Assembly: GCA_964346495.1 (NCBI GenBank)
Contig: CAYFUW010000002.1
Coordinates: forward strand, 32,072 to 96,071
DNA: 64,000 nt
Direction: 5' to 3'
From: JBGZFC01 sp964346495
GTDB taxonomy: Bacteria > Bacteroidota > Bacteroidia > Bacteroidales > Dysgonomonadaceae
The translations under genes were made by a program, and so were the position numbers. Positions 8,282-17,241 of the stretch are shown piece after piece. Below the pieces are notes generated by a model. The model saw only the letters and a program-made list of their open reading frames with translations. It was not told the origin of the DNA and did no database searches. Position 1 is the stretch's first letter. Each line of letters starts with the position of its first letter.

Positions 8282-10441
8282 ATGAAAAAAACTTTCCTGC
8301 TTATCTTATTAGCAAGTTGCTTTTTTATCACGAAAGCGCAAGATTACACGCTAAACGACATTCTTTCCGGTAAATTCAGTCCGAGAAATGTACCAAACAT
8401 GATCTCTTCGGCTGACGGGTTGCACTACTATCAAGCCGATGATGAACGAAAGGCTGTAATAAAATATTCATACGCGACAGGCGAAGCAGTGGCTACACTT
8501 TTTGACACTCGCACAGCAAGAAATTGCACTTTCGAATCGTTTCAAGGTTTTTTGGTAAGTCCCGACGAGAACAGAGTTTTGGTTTATCGCGAGAGAGAGC
8601 AAATTTATCGCCACTCGTTTCGTGCAACATATTACTATCACGATGTAAGACGAAATTTAGTGCGAAAACTAACCGAGAATCCTTCTAAACAGATGATTCC
8701 CACCTTTTCACCGGACAGTAGAATGCTTGCTTATGTAAGCGATAATAATATCTGGCTTGCAAAATTCGATTTCGATACCGAATCGCAAGTAACAAAAGAT
8801 GGCGAAATAAATAAGATTATAAACGGCTCAACTGATTGGGTTTACGAAGAAGAGTTTGCAACAACTCAACTTATGGAATTTTCACCCGACAATCGTATGC
8901 TGGCATTTGTTCGCACCGACGAAAGCGAAGTAAAAGAGTTTAATTTCCAGACTTATAACGAAAAACTATATCCCGATTACTATCAATTCAAATATCCAAA
9001 ACCGGGCGAAAAAAACTCAAAGGTTGAGTTGCGAGTTTTCGACATCGAAGCACGCACCACACGTACAATGAATGTACCGTTGGATGACGACGGATATATA
9101 CCTCGCATAAAGTTCACTCAAAATCCTGATGAATTGGCAGTTATGACTCTCAATCGAAATCAGAACCGATTCGATATGTATTTTGCCAATCCGCGCACTA
9201 CAACAGCCAAACTTGTGCTGAGAGACGAAAGTAAATATTATGTTGATTCAGATTTTTTGAAATCGATTCATTTCCTGAAAGACAGATTTACATATATTTC
9301 CGAAAAAGATGGCTATAGTCATATATATATTTATGCGATGTCGGGTTCGCTACAAAAGCAACTGACACAAGGCAATTACGATGTTACCGGTCTGCTCGCA
9401 ATTGACGAAAAGACAAACACCGTTTTTTACGAAGCTGCCGACGAAAGTCCGTTACGTAGAAATATTTACAAAGTTTCTATAGATAAAGTACAACCGCAAA
9501 AATTGTCAAAACAGAACGGATTTAACACAGCTACATTCAGCAACAATGGTAAATATTACATCCTCAGATGGTCAGATAGCAACACACCGACCGTAACTTC
9601 CCTGCACGATGCTTCAGGAAAACAGATTCGTATACTCGAAGATAATCAGGATGTTAGAAATATATTGGCAAATTCACAGTTGCCTGAGAGAGAATTTATC
9701 ACTGTGCCTGCAGCCGATGGTGTTACACAACTGAACGGTTGGATTTTGAAGCCGAAAAATTTTAATCCGTCACGCAAATATCCTGTGGTTATGGTTCAAT
9801 ATAGCGGTCCTAACTCACAACAGGTTTACGACAGATATAATGCCGATTGGTATTACGCACTTTTGAATGAAGATATTTTAGTTGCTTGTGTCGATGGTCG
9901 TGGAACAGGTGCTCGTGGCGAAGAGTTTAGAAAATGCACCTATCTGAATTTGGGTATTATCGAGTCTGACGACCAGGTTGCAGCTGCACGCTATTTGGGA
10001 ACTCTGCCTTATATCGATGAAGATAGAATAGGTATTTGGGGATGGAGCTACGGCGGATACAATGTGTTGATGAGTATGAGTCGCGGCGACGGCACTTTCA
10101 AAGCAGGAGTTGCGATTGCACCCGTTACCGATTGGCGTTTTTATGATACGGTTTACACCGAGCGTTTTATGCGTACGCCACAGCAAAACAAATCGGGATA
10201 CGATAACGGTTCGGTAATGACTTATGCCGATAAATTGCAAGGCAATCTTTTGGTTATTCACGGCACTGCTGATGATAACGTTCATTTCCAACACATTATA
10301 GAGTATTCTCGTAAACTTATCGCTGCTAACAAACATTTTGAAATGTTCTATTTCCCCGACAAAGACCACTTTATTGTTGGCGGTAATAGTAGAGAGTATC
10401 TGTATAATAAGGTGATAAATTATTACAAAAATAATTTGTAA
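8282..10441 (+). CDS. dpp4: dipeptidyl peptidase IV (S9B serine peptidase)
   Basis: A secreted serine exopeptidase of 719 residues that removes Xaa-Pro (and Xaa-Ala) dipeptides from peptide N-termini. A signal peptide (1-19, ending ITKAQ) leads into an eight-bladed propeller (about 30-470) and a C-terminal alpha/beta-hydrolase domain. The amino-terminus-binding double Glu occurs in DWVYEEEF, the diagnostic DPP IV motif. The catalytic triad reads Ser589 in GWSYGGY, Asp664 in HGTADDNVHF and His696 in DKDHF. The length fits bacterial DPP IV (about 720). It stands alone on the plus strand with its own promoter and a hairpin terminator at 10463-10490. In asaccharolytic Bacteroidales such enzymes supply dipeptides for growth; whether that is so here is inference. 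Confidence 0.93.
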   Translation: MKKTFLLILLASCFFITKAQDYTLNDILSGKFSPRNVPNMISSADGLHYYQADDERKAVIKYSYATGEAVATLFDTRTARNCTFESFQGFLVSPDENRVLVYREREQIYRHSFRATYYYHDVRRNLVRKLTENPSKQMIPTFSPDSRMLAYVSDNNIWLAKFDFDTESQVTKDGEINKIINGSTDWVYEEEFATTQLMEFSPDNRMLAFVRTDESEVKEFNFQTYNEKLYPDYYQFKYPKPGEKNSKVELRVFDIEARTTRTMNVPLDDDGYIPRIKFTQNPDELAVMTLNRNQNRFDMYFANPRTTTAKLVLRDESKYYVDSDFLKSIHFLKDRFTYISEKDGYSHIYIYAMSGSLQKQLTQGNYDVTGLLAIDEKTNTVFYEAADESPLRRNIYKVSIDKVQPQKLSKQNGFNTATFSNNGKYYILRWSDSNTPTVTSLHDASGKQIRILEDNQDVRNILANSQLPEREFITVPAADGVTQLNGWILKPKNFNPSRKYPVVMVQYSGPNSQQVYDRYNADWYYALLNEDILVACVDGRGTGARGEEFRKCTYLNLGIIESDDQVAAARYLGTLPYIDEDRIGIWGWSYGGYNVLMSMSRGDGTFKAGVAIAPVTDWRFYDTVYTERFMRTPQQNKSGYDNGSVMTYADKLQGNLLVIHGTADDNVHFQHIIEYSRKLIAANKHFEMFYFPDKDHFIVGGNSREYLYNKVINYYKNNL

Positions 10442-10462
10442 ACCATTTGAATAACTTTTTAT

Positions 10463-10490
10463 TGTAGAGACGTGGCACGCCGCGTCTCTT
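10463..10490 (+). terminator. AGAGACG hairpin terminator (repeat-derived)
   Basis: The inverted repeat AGAGACG/CGTCTCT (arms 10466-10472 and 10483-10489) is followed by a run of T, 22 bases after the dpp4 stop. The same TGTAGAGACG-type hairpin recurs in opposite orientation at 41380-41418, so it is a dispersed repeat that can work as an intrinsic terminator. Confidence 0.75.
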
Positions 10491-10548
10491 TTTTATTTGT
10501 GAAGTTTCTCGCAAAGAGCGCAAAGATGTTTCGCAAAGCACGCAAAGA

Positions 10549-10577
10549 GTGCATTGCGGTTTCAATCCGCATTGCAC
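10549..10577 (-). repeat. 29-base dispersed palindrome, copy A
   Basis: An imperfect inverted repeat with arms GTGCATTGCGG and CCGCATTGCAC. Read on the minus strand it shares the core CAATGCGGATT...AACCGCAATG with copies at 11013-11041, 29751-29781 and 52414-52442. Confidence 0.75.
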
Positions 10578-10972
10578 ATAGTTATATAGTTAAGCACACT
10601 ATTAATCATATCTAAGAACTAATCAATTGCCACGAGTGCAATTTATCCCGAAGTATTTCGGGAACTCGTGGGTGTTAAGCACTAATAAGCAATGGGCTTT
10701 AGCCCAAGATTAGTTAATAAATTTTGGCTAAAGCCGAATGAGTTTTCAACCATTTATCCACGCCCTAAAGGGCAGTGGCAACTGATAAACGCAAAGTCTC
10801 CAATTCTCAAAGTCTCGAAGTCCCCCACTCGTGACCAATCTAACCCCTCCTCCCGTTTCACGGGATACTCCCCTTTTACAAAAGGGGAGAGTTGCGTAGG
10901 TGGGTTAGTTTTAATAAACTTAGAACTCCTACATTGCTACAGAGTAGCAAAATATTTGTAGCATTTAGGAAA

Positions 10973-10993
10973 GTCGGGATTGCAAATCCCTCC
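10973..10993 (+). repeat. 21-base palindromic repeat, copy 1
   Basis: The element centres on GGGATTGCAAATCCC. The same 21 bases occur, reverse-complemented, at 37442-37462. Both copies lie in intergenic DNA next to converging genes. Confidence 0.75.
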
Positions 10994-11012
10994 GACGTAG
11001 TAATTTATTTAT

Positions 11013-11041
11013 GCACAATGCGGATTCTAACCGCAATGTGC
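11013..11041 (+). repeat. 29-base dispersed palindrome, copy B
   Basis: The arms are GCACAATGCGG and CCGCAATGTGC, followed by a T run on the plus strand. It could also terminate transcription that reads through from dpp4. It lies 19 bases beyond the hemG stop. Confidence 0.75.
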
Positions 11042-11059
11042 TTTTTTTAAAAGCCAATG

Positions 11060-12439
11060 CTAATTATCAATTATTATCTCAGCCGCCAATTTCGTTCCCT
11101 GAATAATACGATGCGACATTCCGATTCCGTCTCTAAGATTGCCTGCCAAATGCAAGCCCGGATATTTTGTTTCTAATTCTGCCACTGTTTTAAATCGCTC
11201 TTCGGAAGTGATTTCATATTGCGGTATGGCGTGAGTATGACGAAATACTCTAATCACATCCGGAGTCTTGCTTTTCGGGAATTTCAGCATCTCATGAAAA
11301 GTATTAACTGCTTTTTCTTCAATCTCTGCGTCTGATAATTCCGTCAAATCTCTTCGTCTCATTCCACCCATAAAGAAAGAGAAAAGAGCACCGTTTTCGG
11401 GACATCTTTCTTCAAAGCAAGACGACGGGAAGAGAATTCCTAAAAAATCTTTTTTATCTTTCGACGATATCAATCCGCCAAAAGCACTGAAATCCATTCC
11501 TTCACGGTCTTTTACACCAACTGCCACCTGAACGATTGGCGCATAACGCAAATTGCTTATCTTTTCGATTTCGTTGGCGGGAATAAATGGAACAAGTGGT
11601 TGCAAGGCATACGCTCCTACGGTGGTTATCACGTGGCGACAAGTGAATTTAAGTTCTTTCCCGTTTTGTGAGCCGACAACCTGCCATTTTTTGTTTTCTG
11701 AATTTTGTGAGATAACCGCATCCGTTACTGATAGAAAGAAATTTTCTGACCCAATCTTTTTTTGCATCGCTTTGGGTAAATTCCCCAAACCACCTTTTGC
11801 CGAATAGATACCTTTTGGTGCTTTGTATTGCGGATTCTTTCTGTTTTCACGGGCTTTTTTTATGGTTCCACCGATAAAACTTCCGTAGTTCTGCTCCAAA
11901 TTATAAAGCTTTGGAAGTGCGTGACGAGTAATAAGTGTTTCCGCATCGCCTGCATAAATACCCGATAAAAACGGATCAATAGCATAATCCACAAATGATT
12001 TTCCTAAGCGTCGAGCGCCCAATTCTGCCACGGACTCGTTGGGATTAGTGCCTCGCTTTCTGAAAGGCTCACCCAATATCCGCAACTTGTCGCTGAACTT
12101 AAACAAAGGTGTGGTAAGTCCGCTCCACAGGCTATTGGGCAGCGGATGAAACTGTCCGTTTTTCCAAATCCATCTGCTTTCCGATTCTTTGCGGGCAAAC
12201 TCTATTTCGCAGTCCGGCTGCAACATTCCAAACAAATTCATAACCTCTTCCGATGCACTCGCTCCGGTATTCGGTCCCGACTCAATCACAAAATCATCTT
12301 CATAAAATGTCTGTATTTGTCCGCCTACGCGACTATTTTTCTCAATAATTGCTACCGACAAGCCTTTTTTTATCAGATGCAAAGCGGTTGTCAGTCCGGT
12401 CAATCCTGCGCCAATTATTACTACGTCTTTTTCTATCAT
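11060..12439 (-). CDS. hemG: oxygen-dependent protoporphyrinogen IX oxidase
   Basis: A flavoprotein of 459 residues that oxidises protoporphyrinogen IX (or, in coproporphyrin-type enzymes, coproporphyrinogen III) to the porphyrin. The FAD-binding Rossmann motif IIGAGLTGLTTAL starts near residue 8, followed by the typical IEKNSRVGGQIQT. The C-terminal FAD motif is PGLHLAGNLRDGIGM. The length matches the HemY/PPOX family (450-480). The start ATG overlaps the hemN stop as TAATG, so it is translated with hemN. Bacteroidota enzymes of this family are often labelled hemG although they belong to the HemY structural class. This class normally needs oxygen, unlike the adjacent anaerobic HemN. It is last in the block behind a TonB receptor and an MFS transporter. 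Confidence 0.9.
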   Translation of the reverse strand: MIEKDVVIIGAGLTGLTTALHLIKKGLSVAIIEKNSRVGGQIQTFYEDDFVIESGPNTGASASEEVMNLFGMLQPDCEIEFARKESESRWIWKNGQFHPLPNSLWSGLTTPLFKFSDKLRILGEPFRKRGTNPNESVAELGARRLGKSFVDYAIDPFLSGIYAGDAETLITRHALPKLYNLEQNYGSFIGGTIKKARENRKNPQYKAPKGIYSAKGGLGNLPKAMQKKIGSENFFLSVTDAVISQNSENKKWQVVGSQNGKELKFTCRHVITTVGAYALQPLVPFIPANEIEKISNLRYAPIVQVAVGVKDREGMDFSAFGGLISSKDKKDFLGILFPSSCFEERCPENGALFSFFMGGMRRRDLTELSDAEIEEKAVNTFHEMLKFPKSKTPDVIRVFRHTHAIPQYEITSEERFKTVAELETKYPGLHLAGNLRDGIGMSHRIIQGTKLAAEIIIDN

Positions 12440-13803
12440 TATATCGGTTTTGAAAATGTTTTATCTGTTTTCAACAACAATTTATCGAAGGATGCTGCCA
12501 CATTTCTGACAAACGGCGAACCTTCTTGTTTCATCCTAATTTCTTGCTCAGACCACTCAATAATACCATCATCAGCAAACTCTTGCAACTTTTTCTCATC
12601 GTATAAAGTAGCATTCTTCACATCATTTGCCGAAAGCCCTGCTCTATCGGCTGTCTCCTGCCAATTTATTCGGTTGTTGCACATAAGTTCCGTTACCACT
12701 TCGCGCATTATTTGCTCTTCTTTGCTGAGTGTATATCCTTTTTTCACAGGAATATGTCCGCTGTTTATAGTTTCAACGTATTCTTTTATGTCTTTGGTAT
12801 TTTGCGCGTAAGCCGATGTGAGTTGCGAAATAGCTGTAACGCCGAACGCATATACCTGCCCTGTGGTGCGTCGGGTGCAATATCCTTGGAAATTCCGATG
12901 AAGTGTGTGAGACTGAGCTGCGTGAAACAATTCGTCGTTTTCTTTCACAAAATGGTCCATTCCAATTTGCTTATAATCAGCATTCAACAGCAGTTTCTGC
13001 GCTGTTTCGTACAAGCTCTTTTTAAGTGTTTCCGAAGGAAGTCCTGCTCTTTCGAGCAAAAGCTGACGTTTGTATAGATTCGGAACGTGAGCATACGAAA
13101 AAGTTACCAATCGGTCGGGCGCAAGAGCAATGGCTCGCTGAATGGTATCGGCGAAACTTTCAACTGTTTGCAAAGGCAGTCCGTAAATAAAGTCGAAATT
13201 GATATTTACATTCCTACTTCGCAGCAAGGAAACTATTTTTTCAATCGGAATTTGTGGCGCTTTACGATTACTAGCTTTTAGTACGGCAACGTTAAAATCC
13301 TGAATTCCGATGCTTATTCTATTAAATCCCGCATTTACAAGCAATTCAAAATCACGCTCATCCATATATCCCGGATGGCATTCAATGGCGATTTCGGGAT
13401 TGTCAATACATTTGAACTTTTGCAGTAAAAGCGAAGTAATTTCCTCAATGTAAGACAAAGGAACTGCCGTTGGTGAGCCGCCTCCAAAATGAATTTGCGA
13501 TATTTTTCTATCGGGACTAATCTTTTCGCAAACTAAGTTTATCTCTTTTTTAACGGCATCAATATAGTCTCTGACTTCCTGTTCCTTTTGCATAGGATAA
13601 GAGTTACAACCGCAGTAGTAACACATTCGCTTACAGAAAGGAATATGAATATAGAAAGAAAGTGACGCAGGCTCCTCGTCGTTAGACTGCTCCACAGCAC
13701 GCCAAAAATCGGTTTCAAGAAATCCATCGTGGAAAAAATTGGCAGGTGGATAGCTTGTGTAGCGCGGTACGGGAACGTTGTATTTTGAAATCAAACTATT
13801 CAT
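12439..13803 (-). CDS. hemN: oxygen-independent coproporphyrinogen III oxidase (radical SAM)
   Basis: A radical SAM enzyme of 454 residues that converts coproporphyrinogen III to protoporphyrinogen IX without oxygen. The cluster ligands read C57-x3-C61-x2-C64-x-C66 (PFCKRMCYYCGC), the extended HemN signature. FGGGSPT and the segment FNRISIGIQDF are also as in HemN. The HemN-type C-terminal domain is present, and the length equals that of true HemN (about 455), rather than the shorter HemW-like proteins (about 380). This supports coproporphyrinogen oxidase over HemW. It is coupled to hemG by a TAATG overlap and starts 6 bases after the MFS gene stop. HemN occurs in anaerobes that make or finish haem. 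Confidence 0.92.
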   Translation of the reverse strand: MNSLISKYNVPVPRYTSYPPANFFHDGFLETDFWRAVEQSNDEEPASLSFYIHIPFCKRMCYYCGCNSYPMQKEQEVRDYIDAVKKEINLVCEKISPDRKISQIHFGGGSPTAVPLSYIEEITSLLLQKFKCIDNPEIAIECHPGYMDERDFELLVNAGFNRISIGIQDFNVAVLKASNRKAPQIPIEKIVSLLRSRNVNINFDFIYGLPLQTVESFADTIQRAIALAPDRLVTFSYAHVPNLYKRQLLLERAGLPSETLKKSLYETAQKLLLNADYKQIGMDHFVKENDELFHAAQSHTLHRNFQGYCTRRTTGQVYAFGVTAISQLTSAYAQNTKDIKEYVETINSGHIPVKKGYTLSKEEQIMREVVTELMCNNRINWQETADRAGLSANDVKNATLYDEKKLQEFADDGIIEWSEQEIRMKQEGSPFVRNVAASFDKLLLKTDKTFSKPI

Positions 13804-13809
13804 ATATTA

Positions 13810-15054
13810 TTAACTGTGCGAAGTAACCGGATATTGTCCCTTTTCAAGTTTATCATTCGAAAATGGCGGTTTATAGAACCATACAAAAATAAAAGATATC
13901 GCCGCCAATGCCACTTCTAATACGAATAATCCATTATACCCGAAAACATCACCGATACGAGAACAAGAAATGGCTATAATCATTGAACTCAGATGCGTTA
14001 ACACAATCTGCATCGTAAAATCGGTGCCCTCCCTGCCCTCTCTCACAATGTCCATCGAAGTGGTATAAATCATAGTGGATGCCATGCCGTAAGTGCCCCA
14101 CACAAGCGCAATTCCCGTCATTATTGCTACCTGAGTATTAATATTTCCCGATGAGTACATCCAAAGGAAATAACTTGCCGTAATAAGCACTAAAAACGAA
14201 ATAAATCGTCTCGATTTTTTGCGCCCTATTTTTCTGATAAACAATCCCGAAAGGAACGAACTGCCGATACCGATAGATGTTCCGAAAATGCCGACCATCG
14301 CTCCAATTTGTTTCATGTCATAGCCTAAATCAACCATCAACGGACGCAAAATGGACAAGATACCTATCATTCCCGAATAGAACAAAAAGAGAAATAAAAC
14401 GTGTTTGCCAATTCCTTTTTGTTTGAAAAAAAGGTACATATCTTTTGGGCTTGCTTTGCTTTTGTTTTGACGCTCGCGAAGTTTCAGTTTTTTATTTAAT
14501 TGCAACGGAACAAGCGCCAACAGAACAAAAATTGCCACCCACGGCAACATTTTTCCCCAACCGATTTGTTGGAAAAGCAGCAGCAAAAAACCACCACCCA
14601 CCATACTTCCCGCGAAAGAGCCCATGGACTGCATACTGTTAAGCAAACTGCTGTCGCGACGCTCAAAAGAGCGGGCAGCCAATGCATCGGTAGCAATATC
14701 CTGAGTAGCCGACGATACAAAGGCAAGCAAAATCAGAGCAATAATAAGCGTGAAGTTGGTTTGCAGATTGAGCATTGCCACTACAAAAATAATCAGGGCA
14801 TACACAATCTCCGCTCCTAAAATCCACCGCTTGTAATCCTTTACGCTGTCGCAATTTCTGTCAACCAACGGCGACCACAAAAATTTGATTATCCACGGCA
14901 GCTTTATAAGTTTCAGCAACGCAATTGCCATCAACGAGTAGTGACCTTGCCGCATCAGAATAGGAAGTGCCGACGCAAAGAAACTCATCGGAATGGACTG
15001 AGCGATGTAGAGCGTGAAAAAGGTGAAAAGGTTATATGATTTTTCTAATTTCAT
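13810..15054 (-). CDS. MFS transporter, AmpG/RhtX-like
   Basis: An inner-membrane transporter of 414 residues with 12 predicted membrane helices. The N-terminal region (SIPMSFFASALPILMRQ, then LKLIKLPWIIKFLWSPLVDR and SSATQDIATDALA) matches the AmpG/RhtX-FptX branch of the major facilitator superfamily. Members take up muropeptides (AmpG) or iron-siderophores (RhtX/FptX). Location directly behind a TonB-dependent receptor and before hemN/hemG favours uptake of an iron chelate, haem or porphyrin over muropeptides; this is inference. ATG at 15054 (MKLEKSYNL) is preferred to the in-frame TTG at 15060. It starts 7 bases after the receptor stop, so the two are co-transcribed. Confidence 0.8.
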   Translation of the reverse strand: MKLEKSYNLFTFFTLYIAQSIPMSFFASALPILMRQGHYSLMAIALLKLIKLPWIIKFLWSPLVDRNCDSVKDYKRWILGAEIVYALIIFVVAMLNLQTNFTLIIALILLAFVSSATQDIATDALAARSFERRDSSLLNSMQSMGSFAGSMVGGGFLLLLFQQIGWGKMLPWVAIFVLLALVPLQLNKKLKLRERQNKSKASPKDMYLFFKQKGIGKHVLFLFLFYSGMIGILSILRPLMVDLGYDMKQIGAMVGIFGTSIGIGSSFLSGLFIRKIGRKKSRRFISFLVLITASYFLWMYSSGNINTQVAIMTGIALVWGTYGMASTMIYTTSMDIVREGREGTDFTMQIVLTHLSSMIIAISCSRIGDVFGYNGLFVLEVALAAISFIFVWFYKPPFSNDKLEKGQYPVTSHS

Positions 15055-15061
15055 TCGCAAC

Positions 15062-17149
15062 TTAGAAATTTAACGATAAACTAACACCCACAGATAACGG
15101 CCTGCCCGGTTTTCCACGTTTCTTTCCACCAACTTCATAGAAGTAGCCCAAGTATTGCGTATTCGTAATGTTTTTTCCCCATATCGAATAGCTGACATTA
15201 TCGTTTCTTGCGGTTATGCTCGCATTAAGTAATCCATAAAATGGCTGTTTAACGGTATTCTTCTCATGCCAATACATATCGCCAATGCCGGTATAGTTAG
15301 CATTAAAAGTTATTTCATCAGAAAACTCGTTGTTTATTTGAAGCGCATACTCAGCACTTACTGAAACGGTATTGCGCGGAACAAACGGCAGAAAGTTACC
15401 ACTGTAATCAATTTCATCGCTATATTGATATTTGGTGAAAGTGGCGTGAGTAAAACCATAAGCTGCATCTAATCTAAAGTTTTTAAATGGAGTAACATTA
15501 ACAGTAGCCTCAAGTCCTTTACTTATGGAGCTTCCGGCGTTGAAAATTTTAATTCCTTGTTGATTGAGATGTTGTTTTACCTGTTGATTGTGTGTTTTTA
15601 TATAAAATAAGGCTACTTCGGCCTGCAATTTTCCGGGTATTATCCACCCTTTACTTCCCAACTCGTAATTCCAGCTATACTCAGGCTCAAATGTTCGTTG
15701 TTCGGGAGTATCGAAAACGGTGTTAAAACCACCTGTTTTATATCCCTTAGCTACAGTAAAGTAAAGCTGCAATTCAGGCATAAAAAAGTATTGCAAAGAT
15801 GCTTTTGGAGTCCATTGCGAGAAAGTTAGCGGAGAGTCGAAGTCATTGATTAATTCCTGGTTGCCATCTATGATTTTATGTTCTTTGTGTACAGAGTTGG
15901 CTTTTTCATAATCGTATCTTAACCCTGCTTCAAGTCTAAGTTTAGATGTAATATTAAGTGATGACTGATGAAACAAAGCTATTCCACGACTATAATCGTC
16001 GTATCTTTTTTCGAGCTTGTATTTCGGATTTGCAAAATTCATAAACACATCAGTAGCACGATCAATATTATGATTGAATGCGAAAACTCCAAAATTCCAT
16101 CCATAAAAACTGTCATTAAGACCCTTAACAATAATTTCTTCCGAAACCAATCGCTGCTTTTCAGATTGAATAGCGTAATACAAATCTTTTGGCGAACCGT
16201 CCTGGTCAACCTCATATCTGTCATCAAGGTATTGCACTGAAGTTTGCGACCTGATAGCAAAATATTCGTTATAGTAATTAATTTGCAATCCTCCATCGTA
16301 CAATTTACGCTTGTAATAGCTGGGATGATTTGTACTAACAGAGTCAACAAGAAGCGTTTTTTCATTTACTTCACCGTATGAAAATGCACCTTGATTAGTG
16401 TGCTCAAAGTTGTTAATCAATCGAATATGCATTTGAGACATAGGTCGCCATTCCAAACGCATGTTCACTGATGCCGATTTTAAATGATTAGCTTTTTTAG
16501 CCGTATGCACATTAGTTATATGCCCACCATAATAATTATAGTTTCCGGCTATACCATAAGCAAGCTTATCACTTGCTTTACCAAGATGAGAAACTGCAAC
16601 AGATGTTTCGTCGTAACTACCATAACGTAATTGTAGTCGAGTGCCCTGATATCGGAAAGGCGAACGTGTATGAACAAGAATTATCCCACCCATTGCATTT
16701 CGGCCATATAGTGTGCCTTGCGGTCCACGAAGAAACTCTACTTTTTCAACATCCAATAAGTTGATGTCGAATGACGATTTTTCAAAATGCGGTATTCCAT
16801 CCACATACATCGCTACCCCGGGAGTATTTATTAGCGCCCCTACACCTCTGATAAAAACAGAAGAAGTGAGTCGAGTGTCACGGTCTATAATAATAAAGTT
16901 GGGAATAACTCCTGTAAAATCTTTCATTTCGTTGAGCTGTTGCTTCTCCATCTGTCGATTGTTAAGCACAGTTGCCGACATCGGTATCGCGAGTGTGCGA
17001 TTTTCGTGCTTGAATGTTGAAACTACGATAGTATCTAAATTATAATGACGGAGAGAATCTATCTCATTAGCAAAAACTGGAAGATTTAATAGAAATAAAA
17101 ACAATAAAAATCCACTTTTTTTAATAGATAACGATGAGTTGAAAAACAT
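15062..17149 (-). CDS. TonB-dependent outer-membrane receptor (siderophore/haem type)
   Basis: An outer-membrane active transporter of 695 residues. A signal peptide (about 1-27, LPVFA) is followed by a TonB-box-like LDTIVVST. The plug domain (about 45-160) carries VFIRGVGALINTPGVAMYVDGIP and VEFLRGPQGTLYGRNAMGG, and a 22-strand-type barrel follows, ending in an aromatic C-terminal residue (SLSLNF). It lacks the N-terminal carboxypeptidase-like domain of SusC-type receptors and has no SusD neighbour, so it belongs to the iron/siderophore/cobalamin class. ATG at 17149 gives a clean signal peptide; upstream in-frame ATG/TTG codons do not. It heads the block with MFS, hemN and hemG. The ligand is unknown; a ferric siderophore or a porphyrin is most likely from context. 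Confidence 0.85.
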   Translation of the reverse strand: MFFNSSLSIKKSGFLLFLFLLNLPVFANEIDSLRHYNLDTIVVSTFKHENRTLAIPMSATVLNNRQMEKQQLNEMKDFTGVIPNFIIIDRDTRLTSSVFIRGVGALINTPGVAMYVDGIPHFEKSSFDINLLDVEKVEFLRGPQGTLYGRNAMGGIILVHTRSPFRYQGTRLQLRYGSYDETSVAVSHLGKASDKLAYGIAGNYNYYGGHITNVHTAKKANHLKSASVNMRLEWRPMSQMHIRLINNFEHTNQGAFSYGEVNEKTLLVDSVSTNHPSYYKRKLYDGGLQINYYNEYFAIRSQTSVQYLDDRYEVDQDGSPKDLYYAIQSEKQRLVSEEIIVKGLNDSFYGWNFGVFAFNHNIDRATDVFMNFANPKYKLEKRYDDYSRGIALFHQSSLNITSKLRLEAGLRYDYEKANSVHKEHKIIDGNQELINDFDSPLTFSQWTPKASLQYFFMPELQLYFTVAKGYKTGGFNTVFDTPEQRTFEPEYSWNYELGSKGWIIPGKLQAEVALFYIKTHNQQVKQHLNQQGIKIFNAGSSISKGLEATVNVTPFKNFRLDAAYGFTHATFTKYQYSDEIDYSGNFLPFVPRNTVSVSAEYALQINNEFSDEITFNANYTGIGDMYWHEKNTVKQPFYGLLNASITARNDNVSYSIWGKNITNTQYLGYFYEVGGKKRGKPGRPLSVGVSLSLNF

Positions 17150-17215
17150 AATAATTGTGTGTAAAATAAAAATAGAGTAATAAAGACACAAAGTAATATC
17201 ATTTTTTTCACAAAT

Positions 17216-17239
17216 AAAATCACTACAAATAGTGATTTT
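17216..17239. promoter_or_regulatory. perfect 10-bp inverted repeat, candidate operator
   Basis: AAAATCACTA, a four-base spacer, then TAGTGATTTT. It lies 67 bases before the TonB receptor ATG in the divergent spacer with the gene at 17445. It could bind a dimeric regulator controlling the receptor/MFS/hem block. It has no proper T run on either side beyond the arms, and it does not follow a gene end, which argues against a simple terminator. Confidence 0.45.
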
Positions 17240-17241
17240 TC

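Larger units (their letters stand above)
10491..11059. repeat. gene-free repeat island between dpp4 and hemG
   Basis: No credible gene lies in this convergent intergenic space. It holds, in order: CGCAAAG direct repeats (10510-10547), a 29-base palindrome (10549-10577), nested hairpins CACGAGT/ACTCGTG and CCCGAA/TTCGGG (10631-10670), GGGCTTTAGCCC (10694-10705), GCCCTAAAGGGC (10762-10773), a hairpin cluster with TAACCC/GGGTTA ends (10841-10908), TTGCTAC/GTAGCAA (10934-10951), a GGGATTGCAAATCCC palindrome (10976-10990) and a second 29-base palindrome (11013-11041). An 89-codon reading frame here (10692-10961) is only the translation of these repeats. Confidence 0.8.

Noticed and set aside
10692..10961. 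89-codon open frame in the dpp4-hemG spacer
   Set aside because: It reads through five different palindromic repeats, has no plausible start signal and resembles no protein.
12146..12811. 221-codon frame on the plus strand across hemG/hemN
   Set aside because: It lies opposite two well-supported genes with intact motifs, and its product is a Cys/Phe/Ser-rich shadow translation.
12439..13803. hemN as HemW-type haem chaperone
   Set aside because: The length (454) and the C-x3-C-x2-C-x-C pattern with the HemN C-terminal domain fit true HemN; HemW is shorter.
13810..15054. MFS gene as a plain muropeptide permease (ampG)
   Set aside because: The family resemblance includes AmpG, but position between a TonB receptor and hem genes fits RhtX/FptX-type uptake better; left as AmpG/RhtX-like.
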